A stretch of 64,000 nt of DNA, taken from positions 558,001 to 622,000 of the forward strand of contig NZ_CP126994.1 in assembly GCF_030252425.1 (NCBI RefSeq), read 5' to 3'. Position 1 is the first letter of the stretch, and each line of letters begins with the position of its first letter. The position numbers were made by a program, and so were the translations under genes. Below the pieces are notes generated by a model that was not told the DNA's origin, did not search any database, and worked only from the letters and a program-made list of their open reading frames with translations. Shown one piece after another: positions 9,255 to 17,900 of the stretch. This stretch comes from Acidisoma sp. PAMC 29798 (GTDB taxonomy: Bacteria > Pseudomonadota > Alphaproteobacteria > Acetobacterales > Acetobacteraceae).

Positions 9255-10256
9255 CTACTTATCGATGAACTGCGGATCGATGACCGTGTCGTAGGTGATC
9301 GGCATCTTGATCTTGCCCAGCTTGCCCCAGATGTCGAGACCGAGCTTGATCACGCCATTCGCGGCGCCGGGATTGGCGGAGGTGCCGAAATAGGACTTGT
9401 TCAAAGCGGCGTCATAGAAGTTCACGCCACCGGCGGCGCTTGCAAAGTCAGCCGGATTGGACAGATATCCGCCGACGCTCTTGGCCATATCGGCATAAGC
9501 CTCCTTCGGATGTGCCTTGGTATAATCAACGGCTTTGATGATGCCATCGACCAGCGCCTGGACATCGGCAGGATCGTTCTTGATGGTGTCGCAACGCAGA
9601 ATCAGAACATCGAGAATGACGCCGGGGGTAGCGGCGCTGTTGATGAGGATCTTGCCCTTGTCATGCTCCTTCACGAAGGAGAGGTTCGGCTCCCAGGTCA
9701 CGGCGGCAGGAATACGGCCGGCGATGAACGCGGCGGCGGCATCATCGGCCGTCATGTTCACGACCTTGAAGTCGCTCTGCGTCATGCCCTGTTTGGCGAG
9801 CAGGTAATTGAACCAGAACTGGCTCGTGGAGCCCTCGTTCATGGCGATTTCCTTGCCCTTCAACTGGGCAATGCTGGTGATGTCCTTGCCAGCGACCATG
9901 CCATCTGCGCCATGGCTGTCATCGAGCGCCATCACCGCCTTGAAGCAAAATTCCGACGAGCGATACTTCAGAATTTCGTCGAGCGTGACGGCGGACCCTT
10001 GAATCTGCCCAGCCGCCATCGCGCCCATGGCGAGCGTCGAATCGCTGACGATGGTCAGGTTGGCGTCGAGCCCCTTCTCCTTGAAGTAGCCAAGATCGCG
10101 CGCAAGGAACATCGGGCCGTACCCGACCCAAACGGTCATTGCGATGGTCAGCTTGCCGGCCTGGGCCGGAACCGCCGCGCCCATCGTCAAGGCCGCACCC
10201 ATGGCGAGGCCGATCGCCGCACAAGCGCCGCGCCGCCAGCCGAATGTCTTCTTCAT
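9255..10256 (-). CDS. NitT/TauT-type ABC transporter substrate-binding protein
   Basis: The 333-residue periplasmic protein belongs to the NMT1/SsuA-like family. It has a signal peptide (KK near the start, hydrophobic core, AQA cleavage site near residue 33) and the family segment WVGYGPMFLARDLGYFKEKG. The start is ATG at 10256 with AGGAG about 10 bases upstream. It is the last gene of a four-gene operon (permease, ATPase, flavoenzyme, this). The ligand cannot be read from the sequence; the neighbouring TMADH-like enzyme suggests a methylated amine or betaine-like compound. Confidence 0.88.
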   Translation of the reverse strand: MKKTFGWRRGACAAIGLAMGAALTMGAAVPAQAGKLTIAMTVWVGYGPMFLARDLGYFKEKGLDANLTIVSDSTLAMGAMAAGQIQGSAVTLDEILKYRSSEFCFKAVMALDDSHGADGMVAGKDITSIAQLKGKEIAMNEGSTSQFWFNYLLAKQGMTQSDFKVVNMTADDAAAAFIAGRIPAAVTWEPNLSFVKEHDKGKILINSAATPGVILDVLILRCDTIKNDPADVQALVDGIIKAVDYTKAHPKEAYADMAKSVGGYLSNPADFASAAGGVNFYDAALNKSYFGTSANPGAANGVIKLGLDIWGKLGKIKMPITYDTVIDPQFIDK

Positions 10257-10284
10257 TCTGGAAGTCTCCTGTTCAGGTTTGGGA

Positions 10285-12405
10285 TCATCGTGGCGCTTGA
10301 GGCAACGTGGCGTCGATGATGGCGCGCACGTCGAACGGCAGCAACTCCGCCACTTCACGCTTGAAGCGGACGGGAGCATCGGAACGAGGAGCATCAAGCT
10401 CCTCGGCAAAGCGGCGGCCGCTCCATGTCGCGGCGGCGATGGTGCCGGGCGCGAGAGCGTCACCAAGAAGTGTCACACTCCTAATACCGGCACTGGACCA
10501 GTCATCGGCGCGGTGCTGGAGGTCGTCGAACAATTGTCGCTCCGGCAGCCGGCTGGTGACCAGAAGAACGGACTGGGCCTCGATGGTTTCCTCTCGCCCG
10601 GTGAAGATGCAAGCGAGGGTCGCGGTCTCTGCGCCGATGGCACGGATGACGCGTTGTGGAATGATTGTCACGCCAATCTCGATCAGCCGGGTTTGGATGC
10701 GATGCTGCTCCATGGTGTTGCGCGTCCAGTTCGCGACATCGGGCGTCGGCATCGCGAAGCTGACGGCGTACCCTTCCCGCACCAGCAGCTCCGCCAGCAC
10801 ATTGGCCATGACATAGTGGTCGTCGTCATAGATCAGAACGGAACGACCGTTCGGGCGAAGCCCCTCCATAAGATCATCCGGTGTCAGCACATCGGCCGCT
10901 GGGTGGATCGGCATCGGCGTGACCACATTGCGTGACACCGTATCCCGACGCCAGCGCGACCCGGTGGCGATCGCCACATGGCCAAAACCCATCGACAGCA
11001 CATCATCGGCCGTAAGATCGCTGCCAGGATACAGGGTCACATTCGGCATCGCCGCAATCTGGCCCAGCCGGTAATCCGCGACACGGCCCCAGGCCGACAG
11101 CCCCGGCAGCAGCTTTTCGCGAGCCACGCGACCGCCGAGCACGGTGCCGCGTTCGGCCAGCGCCACCTCATAGCCGCGGCGGCCGAGCATCATGGCGGCT
11201 TCCAGGCCCGTGGGGCCGGAGCCCACCACCAGCACGGTCTCATCCGAGGCGCGCCGGGCGATGCGCTCGGGGTGCCAACCCCGCCGCCATTCCTCCCCCA
11301 TCGAGGGGTTCTGGGTGCAGCGGATGATGGAGGCGGTGTGATCGCCGGCGACGCAGATGTTGCAGCCGATACATTCGCGGATGTCTTCCAGACGGCCTTC
11401 CTCGATCTTCTTGGGCAGGAAGGGATCGGCGATGGAGGGCCGTGCCGCGCCGATAAAGTCCAGGACGCCTTGGCGAACCATCCGCACCATCGTGTCCGGC
11501 GAGGTGAAGCGCCCGACGCCAACCACCGGCTTGGTCGTGAGCTGTTTCACGCCGAGGACATAGGGTTCCTGATAGCCCTCTTCGGCGAAGCGGGAGGTTT
11601 GGCTGTCATTATCCCAGCTCGACAGGGTCAAATCCCAAAGGTCCGGCAGCTCTGCCATATGGGCAATTACGTCACGCGCTTCGGCGGCGTGAAAGCCTTC
11701 CTCACCGATCAGTTCATCCATGGAAATGCGGCAGGCGACGGCGCAGCGATCGCCCACAGTGTCCCGCACGTCCGAAATCAGTTCGCGCAGCAGCCGGGCG
11801 CGGTTTTCCAGCGAGCCGCCATATTCATCGGTGCGGGTGTTGTAGCGGCGCGACAGAAAGAACATCGGGCCGCCGAAAAGCTTGCCGGCATAGACATAGA
11901 CGATGTCGTAGTCGGCCTGTTTGGCGCGGCGCGCGGCATCACGGTGCCAACGGCGCAGATCGGCGATGTCTGTCTTGTCCATCGCCCGCGCCTGCACGGG
12001 ATCGTTGAAGATGCTGGCGACCGGCAGATGCGCCGGACCCATGGGGATTTCACGGGAATAGAGGTTCGGCGCATTCATGCCGTTATGGCAAAGCTGCAAC
12101 CCTGCGAGGGCGCCGTATTCATGAACGGAATTCGCCATGCGGGACAGCATGGGCAGATCCTGGTCATCCCACACTCGTAACTCGATAAAGGGCGTAATCT
12201 CGGCACTCGGATGGATTTCCGCCTGCTCGGTGCAGACCACGCCCCATCCGCCCTCGGCTTTGACCGCGCGCATGGTGGCAAGCGCGGAAGGGTCGCGGTA
12301 TCCCATGCCGTTGCAATGCGGCACTTGGAAGAAGCGATTCTTCGCCGTTACGGGGCCGATCTTCACCGGTTCGAACAGCACATCGTAGCGGGGATCGCGG
12401 CTCAT
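10285..12405 (-). CDS. Trimethylamine/dimethylamine dehydrogenase-like Fe-S flavoprotein
   Basis: This 706-residue enzyme has an Old Yellow Enzyme-type TIM barrel, a 4Fe-4S site and a C-terminal FAD/NAD(P)-like domain (VLVVGSGPTGLEAA). Cys31 in KNRFFQVPHCNGMG corresponds to Cys30 of trimethylamine dehydrogenase, which binds FMN covalently. The cluster cysteines are in CIGCNICVAG...RCTQN, followed by GEEWRRGWHPE, a strong family mark. The aromatic bowl that holds trimethylamine is altered. The Tyr60 position reads Gln (TEQAEI), as remembered for dimethylamine dehydrogenase. The Trp355 position reads Asp. One Trp (SSWDND) remains. Expected reaction: oxidative N-demethylation of a secondary or cyclic methylamine. 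Substrate not assigned. Confidence 0.82.
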   Translation of the reverse strand: MSRDPRYDVLFEPVKIGPVTAKNRFFQVPHCNGMGYRDPSALATMRAVKAEGGWGVVCTEQAEIHPSAEITPFIELRVWDDQDLPMLSRMANSVHEYGALAGLQLCHNGMNAPNLYSREIPMGPAHLPVASIFNDPVQARAMDKTDIADLRRWHRDAARRAKQADYDIVYVYAGKLFGGPMFFLSRRYNTRTDEYGGSLENRARLLRELISDVRDTVGDRCAVACRISMDELIGEEGFHAAEARDVIAHMAELPDLWDLTLSSWDNDSQTSRFAEEGYQEPYVLGVKQLTTKPVVGVGRFTSPDTMVRMVRQGVLDFIGAARPSIADPFLPKKIEEGRLEDIRECIGCNICVAGDHTASIIRCTQNPSMGEEWRRGWHPERIARRASDETVLVVGSGPTGLEAAMMLGRRGYEVALAERGTVLGGRVAREKLLPGLSAWGRVADYRLGQIAAMPNVTLYPGSDLTADDVLSMGFGHVAIATGSRWRRDTVSRNVVTPMPIHPAADVLTPDDLMEGLRPNGRSVLIYDDDHYVMANVLAELLVREGYAVSFAMPTPDVANWTRNTMEQHRIQTRLIEIGVTIIPQRVIRAIGAETATLACIFTGREETIEAQSVLLVTSRLPERQLFDDLQHRADDWSSAGIRSVTLLGDALAPGTIAAATWSGRRFAEELDAPRSDAPVRFKREVAELLPFDVRAIIDATLPQAPR

Positions 12406-12414
12406 GGCGCGCCC

Positions 12415-13200
12415 TCAGTGCTCTTCATCGATCTCGTCATGCAACAGAGCGATAATCTGGCGTTTGATGGCGATGAAGTCGGGATCGAGCATCATGTCGA
12501 GTGAGCGGGGGCGCGCGATGGGGATGGGCACTGTCGCCTTCATCCGGCCGGGTCGCGCCGTCATCACATGCACACGGTCACCCAGGATGATCGCCTCGTC
12601 GATGTCATGGGTCACGAACAGCACGGTCTTGTGGCTGTGTTCCCACACCCGCAGCAGCAGCTTCTGCATGGTCGATCGGGTCTGGCTGTCGAGCGCGCCG
12701 AATGGTTCGTCCATCAGCAGCACCTTGGGGTCATTGGCCAGGGCGCGGGCAATGGCCACGCGCTGCTTCATGCCGCCAGAAAGCTGCTTGGGATAATGCG
12801 CGGCGAATTGATCCAGCCCGACCTCGTGAAGGTAATGGGCTACGATCTCCTTCCGCTGCGCCGACGGCAGGCGACGGCGCTTCAACCCGAATTCGACATT
12901 CTCGGCGACGGTCAGCCAGGGGAACAGCGTATAGGCCTGGAAGACCATGCCGCGATCGCGGCCGGGGCCGTTCACCTCGGTGCCGCCGACCACAATCTCC
13001 CCGCCCGTGGCATCCAGCAGACCCGCCGCGAGATACAGCAGGCTCGATTTGCCGCAGCCGGATGGCCCCACGATGACAGCGAATTCCTTGTCCGCGACAT
13101 CGAAGGACACCCGGTCGAGTGCCAGAACTGACTGTTTGCCGCTGGCATAACGCAGTTCGACCGCGCGTGCGTCCAACAGTGGCGTCATCACCGCGCTCAT
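12415..13200 (-). CDS. NitT/TauT-type ABC transporter ATP-binding protein
   Basis: The protein has Walker [10 protein letters not shown], signature LSGGMKQR, Walker B VLLMDEP and H-loop FVTHD, about 261 residues. I start it at ATG 13200, whose A and TG overlap the permease stop codon (ATGA). An upstream in-frame start at 13209 would lie inside the permease gene. It belongs to the SsuB/TauB-like group that pairs with the adjacent permease and the NMT1-like binding protein. Confidence 0.92.
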   Translation of the reverse strand: MSAVMTPLLDARAVELRYASGKQSVLALDRVSFDVADKEFAVIVGPSGCGKSSLLYLAAGLLDATGGEIVVGGTEVNGPGRDRGMVFQAYTLFPWLTVAENVEFGLKRRRLPSAQRKEIVAHYLHEVGLDQFAAHYPKQLSGGMKQRVAIARALANDPKVLLMDEPFGALDSQTRSTMQKLLLRVWEHSHKTVLFVTHDIDEAIILGDRVHVMTARPGRMKATVPIPIARPRSLDMMLDPDFIAIKRQIIALLHDEIDEEH

Positions 13201-14126
13201 GCCGCCCATCCCGCAAATTTCGCGCGCAGCAATCGAAAGAAGGTGTCGGTGATGAGGCCGAGCAAGCCGATGATGCCGATCGCGAGGAAGATTTTATCGA
13301 CCTGGAAGCCGCGCATCGCCTGCATGCTCATGAAGCCCAATCCGCTGCTGGCAGCGACGAGTTCGGCGACCACGAGATAGGTCCAGGCCCAGCCCATGGT
13401 GATGCGCAGCGTATCGATGATGCCCGGGCGCGCCGCCGGCAACAGCACATGGGTCAGCACATCGCGCCGCGACGATCCGAGGGTATAGGAGGCGTTGAGC
13501 ATATCCTCCGGCACTGCGGCAACGACATCCATGATCATCACGAGCTGCTGGAAGAAGGTGCCGAAGATGATGATGGCGACGCGCTGGCTGAGACCAAGGC
13601 CGATCCACAGGATGAAAAGCGGCACGAAGGCCGTGACCGGCAGGTAGCGGATGAAATTGACCATCGGCTCAAGCGCCGACTGCACGATCTTGTACGTGCC
13701 CATCAGCAGCCCGAGCGGTACGGCAACCACCGAGGAGATGATGAAGCCGAGCAGGATCACCTGCACGCTGGACCAGATATTGGGCCAGATCGTGCCATCC
13801 CCGAACATTTCTATGGCGCGTTGGATGACGGCCGTGGGCGAAGGCAGGAAGATGTCCGGCATGATGCCGCCATAGGTCAGGGCGGACCAGACGAGCAGGA
13901 TCACGGCCCAGACCGATAGGCCGGCAATCACACTGGCCCGCGCCGAGATCGGCGCGCGCGGTGTCATCGCGCGGTCGATGAAGCTCCGCTGCCGACCCGG
14001 CTTGGACACAGGAGCGGGGGGCGCCGGGTGGCTATGTGCCGCCTCGATATGGGCCGGACCGGAGCTTCCGTCGGCCGGCAGCATGGTTTTCGCACTTCTC
14101 ATGGATGACTTTAACGCAAGAACCAT
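13197..14126 (-). CDS. NitT/TauT-type ABC transporter permease
   Basis: The 309-residue membrane protein has about six transmembrane segments and the BPD_transp_1 cytoplasmic loop (EDMLNASYTLGSSRRDVLTHVLLPAARPGI). The N-terminal 55 residues are hydrophilic and Pro/His-rich; ATG at 14102 (MRSAKTM) is an alternative start. It is the first gene of the operon. The promoter must lie in the short region shared with the divergent M20 hydrolase gene at 14175. Confidence 0.9.
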   Translation of the reverse strand: MVLALKSSMRSAKTMLPADGSSGPAHIEAAHSHPAPPAPVSKPGRQRSFIDRAMTPRAPISARASVIAGLSVWAVILLVWSALTYGGIMPDIFLPSPTAVIQRAIEMFGDGTIWPNIWSSVQVILLGFIISSVVAVPLGLLMGTYKIVQSALEPMVNFIRYLPVTAFVPLFILWIGLGLSQRVAIIIFGTFFQQLVMIMDVVAAVPEDMLNASYTLGSSRRDVLTHVLLPAARPGIIDTLRITMGWAWTYLVVAELVAASSGLGFMSMQAMRGFQVDKIFLAIGIIGLLGLITDTFFRLLRAKFAGWAA

Positions 14127-14174
14127 TCCAGGCCCAAGATCGGCCGGATCGAAGGTCTATGTTAGGCTCCGCCC

Positions 14175-15311
14175 ATGAGCCGAACCGTCGAAACCCTCGC
14201 GCGTCTGGTCGCCTTCCCGACCATCACGCGGGGGCCCAACCGCGATCTGATGGCGTGGCTCGCGGACCGGCTGACCGTGATCGGCGCCATCGTGCGGGTG
14301 ATGCCGGGCACGGATGACGACCGCGTCAACCTCTTCGCGACCATCGGGCCGATGGGCGCCGATGGCGTCGTGCTCTCCGCCCATGTCGATGTGGTGCCGG
14401 TCGCCGGCCAAACCTGGTCCGGCGATCCCTTCATCCTGCGCGAGCAGGATGGCCGCTTGCATGGGCGTGGGTCGGTGGACATGAAGGGCTTCCTCGCCGG
14501 TATGGTGACGGCAGCCCAATTGGCGAGCCGCATGCCGCTGCGGCGCCCTCTGCATCTCGCCATCTCGCATGACGAGGAGATCGGCTGTGTCGGTGTGCGG
14601 CCAATGCTGCGGCTCTTGGCTGAGGAGGGTTTCACCGCTGCTGCCTGCGTCGTAGGCGAACCGACCGGGCTGCGCATCGCGACCGGGCACAAGGGCAAGG
14701 TTGCTGCGCTGATGCGATGCCGGGGCCTGGCCGCGCATTCGGCCAATCCGGGGCGCGGCATCAATGCCATCGGCCTTGCGGCGGCGATGGTGGCCGAGGT
14801 CGAGGCGATCGGGCTGTGGTTGTCGGAGGGCGGCATCCGCGACGCGGCGTATGAGGTGCCGCATGGCACCGCGCAGGTTGGGACCATCAATGGCGGCACG
14901 GCGCTGAATATTGTGCCCGCCGATTGCGCCTTCGCCTTCGAACTGAGGTTGCCGGCTGGGGAAGACGCGGGCGTGCTGCTCGACCGTCTCCGCGCCGCTG
15001 CCGCGCGGATTGTGGCTGTCCGGGGCGGGACGATCGAGATCGATGTGACCAACGCCTATCCGGGTCTGGCCGAGCCCGAGGACTCCGTCGCGGTCAGCCT
15101 CGCCGCCGCTGCCGGCGCCTCCACCGCCTTCACCAAGCTCGACTTCGGAACCGAGGGCGGCTTGTTCCGGGAGGTTTTAGGCATTCCCACGGTGATCTGT
15201 GGTCCCGGATCGATCGACCGCGCGCATAAGCCGGACGAGTACATCACGCGAGACGAGTTGGCGGCGGGGGATGCCTTCCTCCGGGCACTGGTAGAGGGGC
15301 TGACAAGGTAG
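14175..15311 (+). CDS. argE: Acetylornithine deacetylase-like M20 metallohydrolase
   Basis: The 378-residue protein has the ArgE/DapE family zinc sites: His70 in SAHVDVVP, Asp102 in GRGSVDMKG and the acid/metal pair Glu134-Glu135 in SHDEEIG. The length and opening (LARLVAFPTIT) match ArgE of alphaproteobacteria, which deacetylates N-acetyl-L-ornithine. Being divergent from the transporter/flavoenzyme operon, it could instead hydrolyse an amide bond in that operon's substrate. The family is broad, so the ArgE name is tentative. Confidence 0.78.
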   Translation: MSRTVETLARLVAFPTITRGPNRDLMAWLADRLTVIGAIVRVMPGTDDDRVNLFATIGPMGADGVVLSAHVDVVPVAGQTWSGDPFILREQDGRLHGRGSVDMKGFLAGMVTAAQLASRMPLRRPLHLAISHDEEIGCVGVRPMLRLLAEEGFTAAACVVGEPTGLRIATGHKGKVAALMRCRGLAAHSANPGRGINAIGLAAAMVAEVEAIGLWLSEGGIRDAAYEVPHGTAQVGTINGGTALNIVPADCAFAFELRLPAGEDAGVLLDRLRAAAARIVAVRGGTIEIDVTNAYPGLAEPEDSVAVSLAAAAGASTAFTKLDFGTEGGLFREVLGIPTVICGPGSIDRAHKPDEYITRDELAAGDAFLRALVEGLTR

Positions 15312-15357
15312 GCACTCCGCGCTTCTCATTGGCTGCGCGAATCCTTATGCTTTCTCT

Positions 15358-15558
15358 ATGGATGATCCTCTGAATCCTCTTTCCGCTCGGACGGAATGGA
15401 CCGAGGCCACGGAACGCGCTGAGGTTCAGCGTATTGACGTTGCCAGTGTCAGGCGCAAAATCGCGGAGGCTGATACCGATCCTCGACCCTCTCTGACACA
15501 GGAGGAGGTCAACAGGCATTTTGAGCGGCGGCGTTCTCATGCGCTCAAGGAGCCGTGA
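15358..15558 (+). CDS. Putative antitoxin of a ParDE-like pair
   Basis: This is a small acidic/basic protein of 66 residues with no recognisable DNA-binding ribbon. The context is the argument: its stop codon overlaps the GTG start of the ParE-like toxin gene (GTGA at 15555-15558), the usual translational coupling of such pairs. The C-terminal part (SLTQEEVNRHFERRRSHALKEP is within the last 25 residues) resembles prevent-host-death or ParD tails of the kind that wrap the toxin. Confidence 0.65.
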   Translation: MDDPLNPLSARTEWTEATERAEVQRIDVASVRRKIAEADTDPRPSLTQEEVNRHFERRRSHALKEP

Positions 15559-15872
15559 AGCGGCTTAGGCTCACCTATCGCCCGGCTGCTTTAGCGGACC
15601 TCGATTCCATTTTTGATTTCATCGAAGCGGACAACCCGACGCGAGCCGCCAGTTTTGTGGACGAGATCCTATCTCGATGCGGCGCTCTGGGCGTTTACCC
15701 AGAGCTTGGACCTGTCCGCCATGACCTCGGTGTGGGCATTCGGATCTATCCAATGTTCGGTCGTATCGTCGTTGCATATCGCGTCGACGAAGATGCGGTA
15801 CAGGTTATACGCGTGTTCTCCAGTGGCCAGGACTATGCGACCATTCTGACCGACGGAGACACACCACTGTGA
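15555..15872 (+). CDS. parE: ParE/RelE superfamily toxin
   Basis: The 105-residue protein shows the ParE pattern: LTYRPAALADLDSIFDFI at the start, then RAASFVDEI, YPELGPVRHDLG, RIYPMFGRIVVAYRVDED and a final VQVIRVFSSGQDY. ParE toxins inhibit DNA gyrase; RelE-like ones cut mRNA. The conserved basic and Tyr residues look intact, so it is likely functional. The start is GTG at 15555, overlapping the antitoxin stop. Confidence 0.85.
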   Translation: MKRLRLTYRPAALADLDSIFDFIEADNPTRAASFVDEILSRCGALGVYPELGPVRHDLGVGIRIYPMFGRIVVAYRVDEDAVQVIRVFSSGQDYATILTDGDTPL

Positions 15873-15882
15873 CGTCGGTGGC

Positions 15883-16899
15883 TCAGGCAAACCCCTCCAG
15901 CACGATCTTGCCGCGCGCCTTGCCGCTTTCGAGCATCGTATGCGCCCGCTTCAGGTTCGCGGCGTTGATGGTCCCGTAGTTCTCGCCCAGCGTCGTGCGG
16001 ATGCTGCCCGCGTCGATGAGACGCGCCACCTCGTTCAGCAGCGCGCCTTGCTCCGCCATATCGGCCGTCTGGAAGATCGACCGCGTATACATCAGCTCCC
16101 AATGCGTCGAGACGCTTTTGCGCTTGAACAGATTGACGTCGAGGGTCGAAGGATCGTCGATCAGCCCGAACCGCCCCTGCGGTGCGATCAGCGCCTCGAT
16201 CTCTTTCAGATGCGCATCCGTATTGGTGGTCGAAAACACGAATCCGATCGGGCCCAGGCCAAGGGCCGCAACCTCCGCCCCCAGCGGCTTGCTGTGGTTC
16301 ACCACGTGATGGGCGCCGAGATCGCGCACCCAGCTTTCCGTCTCGGGCCGGGACGCCGTGCCGATCACGGTCATATCCGTCAGGTGGCAGGCAAGCTGGA
16401 TGGCGATGGACGCGACACCGCCGGCGCCGCCGATGATCAGGATCGCGGGCGGGAAGCCCGGCACCGGCTTGCGCACGTCGAGGCGATCGAACAGTGCCTC
16501 CCACGCCGTGATGGCGGTCAGCGGCATGGCCGCCGCCTCGGCCCAAGTCAGGGATTTTGGCTTGTGACCGACGATACGCTCATCGATCAGATGAAACTGG
16601 GCATTGGTGCCAGACCGCGCGATGTCACCGGCGTAAAAGACCTCGTCGCCGGGCTTGAACAGCGTTGCGTCGGGCCCCGTCGCTACCACCACGCCGGCGG
16701 CGTCCCAGCCGAGCACCTTCCAGCCGCCGGCCTCGGGCGCCGCGCGCTTGCGGACCTTGGTATCGACTGGATTGACCGAAATGGCCTTGATCTCGACGAG
16801 CAGGTCGTACCCCGTGGCCTGTGGCGTGGGCAGGTCGATATCGACAAGCGAGGCGGGATCTTCGATCGGAAGCGAGGCCTGATAACCGACGGCGCGCAT
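15883..16899 (-). CDS. Zinc-type alcohol dehydrogenase-like (MDR) quinone reductase
   Basis: This medium-chain reductase has 338 residues, starting at ATG 16899 with AAGGAG upstream. It has a GroES-like N-terminal domain (KAISVNPVDTKVRKR) and a Rossmann domain with IIGGAGGVASIAIQLA. The structural and catalytic zinc cysteines of true alcohol dehydrogenases are not evident, as in zinc-free quinone or enoyl reductases (QOR/ZADH type). The likely reaction is NADPH-dependent reduction of a quinone or enone. It follows the HAD phosphatase gene with 11 bases between them. Confidence 0.85.
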   Translation of the reverse strand: MRAVGYQASLPIEDPASLVDIDLPTPQATGYDLLVEIKAISVNPVDTKVRKRAAPEAGGWKVLGWDAAGVVVATGPDATLFKPGDEVFYAGDIARSGTNAQFHLIDERIVGHKPKSLTWAEAAAMPLTAITAWEALFDRLDVRKPVPGFPPAILIIGGAGGVASIAIQLACHLTDMTVIGTASRPETESWVRDLGAHHVVNHSKPLGAEVAALGLGPIGFVFSTTNTDAHLKEIEALIAPQGRFGLIDDPSTLDVNLFKRKSVSTHWELMYTRSIFQTADMAEQGALLNEVARLIDAGSIRTTLGENYGTINAANLKRAHTMLESGKARGKIVLEGFA

Positions 16900-16910
16900 G
16901 GAACTCTCCT

Positions 16911-17738
16911 TCAAGGTGCCTTCGGCAAGACATAGGTGCGGATCGCATCCGCCCAACCGGATTCGTCATTCGTGCCCGTCACGACCATTGCGGCGGCCTT
17001 CACGGAGTCAGCCGCGTTGCCCATGGCGACGGACAGCCCCGCCACCTTGAGCATCGGCACATCGACATTCATGTCCCCCAGGCAGCACATCGCCTCCGGC
17101 GAGACGCCGATGATGCGGGCAAGCGCCAGGGCGGCATGGCCCTTGTTGGCATCGACATTGGTGACATCGACATAATAGGGAGAGGAGCGGTTGACCGAGG
17201 CGACCTCGCCCATCAGGCCCTGCAACTCCGCCTCGACCCGCGCCACGCGGTCGAACTCCTTGCTGGAGGACATGATCTTGTTGGTGCTGTCGAGATAGGG
17301 CTCGAAATCATCGACCACGGTGAAGGTATTGCGCGTCACCTCCGCCTCATGCGCGACATAAGGCCCATCGCCGCCCTTCACATACCAGCCGTCGCCGGCG
17401 AAGACCCAGACATCGAGGCCGGCTGCGGTCATATGCGCGACCGCTGTGCGAGCGGCGTCACCGGGGATCACGAGCTGGTCGAGGATCTGCTCATCCGCGC
17501 CCACCGTCTCCCCGCCATTGAAGCCGGCATGGGGCGTCTTCAGGCCCAGCGCTTCCAGATACATCTTCATGCCGCGCGGCGGCCGGCTGCTGACAAGGCA
17601 CAGCACGATGCCCGCGTCGCGCAATTCCTGGGCTGCCTTGATGGTCTCGGGATGGAGGGTCTTGTCGTGGCGCACGAGCGTGCCGTCGATATCGCTGACG
17701 ACGAGGCGGATCGGCGTGGTCCCGGTGTAACCGCTCAT
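16911..17738 (-). CDS. Cof-type HAD superfamily phosphatase
   Basis: The 275-residue protein has the motif I nucleophile in VVSDIDGTLV, motif II VSSRPP, a Cof-type cap and motif IV LGDMNVDVPML. It is predicted to dephosphorylate a sugar phosphate or small metabolite in the cytoplasm; the substrate is not assigned. ATG 17738 is chosen over 17780 because GGAG lies 8 bases upstream and the family starts just before motif I. Confidence 0.87.
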   Translation of the reverse strand: MSGYTGTTPIRLVVSDIDGTLVRHDKTLHPETIKAAQELRDAGIVLCLVSSRPPRGMKMYLEALGLKTPHAGFNGGETVGADEQILDQLVIPGDAARTAVAHMTAAGLDVWVFAGDGWYVKGGDGPYVAHEAEVTRNTFTVVDDFEPYLDSTNKIMSSSKEFDRVARVEAELQGLMGEVASVNRSSPYYVDVTNVDANKGHAALALARIIGVSPEAMCCLGDMNVDVPMLKVAGLSVAMGNAADSVKAAAMVVTGTNDESGWADAIRTYVLPKAP

Positions 17739-17855
17739 GGCGCATCTCCAATTTGCGGTGGAAGAGACGGCGTCGCGCAAGCCCGGTCAAGGCGGGCAGG
17801 AATGACAAGCGACAGTCTCGATTGCGGCGCGCTGCGCCTTCACCATCCAAGCGAG

Positions 17856-17886
17856 GTAGGGCGGAAAAGCGTAGCGCATTCCGCCG
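17856..17886. repeat. Palindromic intergenic repeat, family 1, single arm
   Basis: This copy starts GTAGGGCGGAAAAGCGTAGC and ends ATTCCGCC. It matches the right arm of the pair at 61443-61517 almost exactly. It lies between the lipoprotein gene and the HAD phosphatase gene. Confidence 0.65.
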
Positions 17887-17900
17887 AGTGACAGCGGCGC

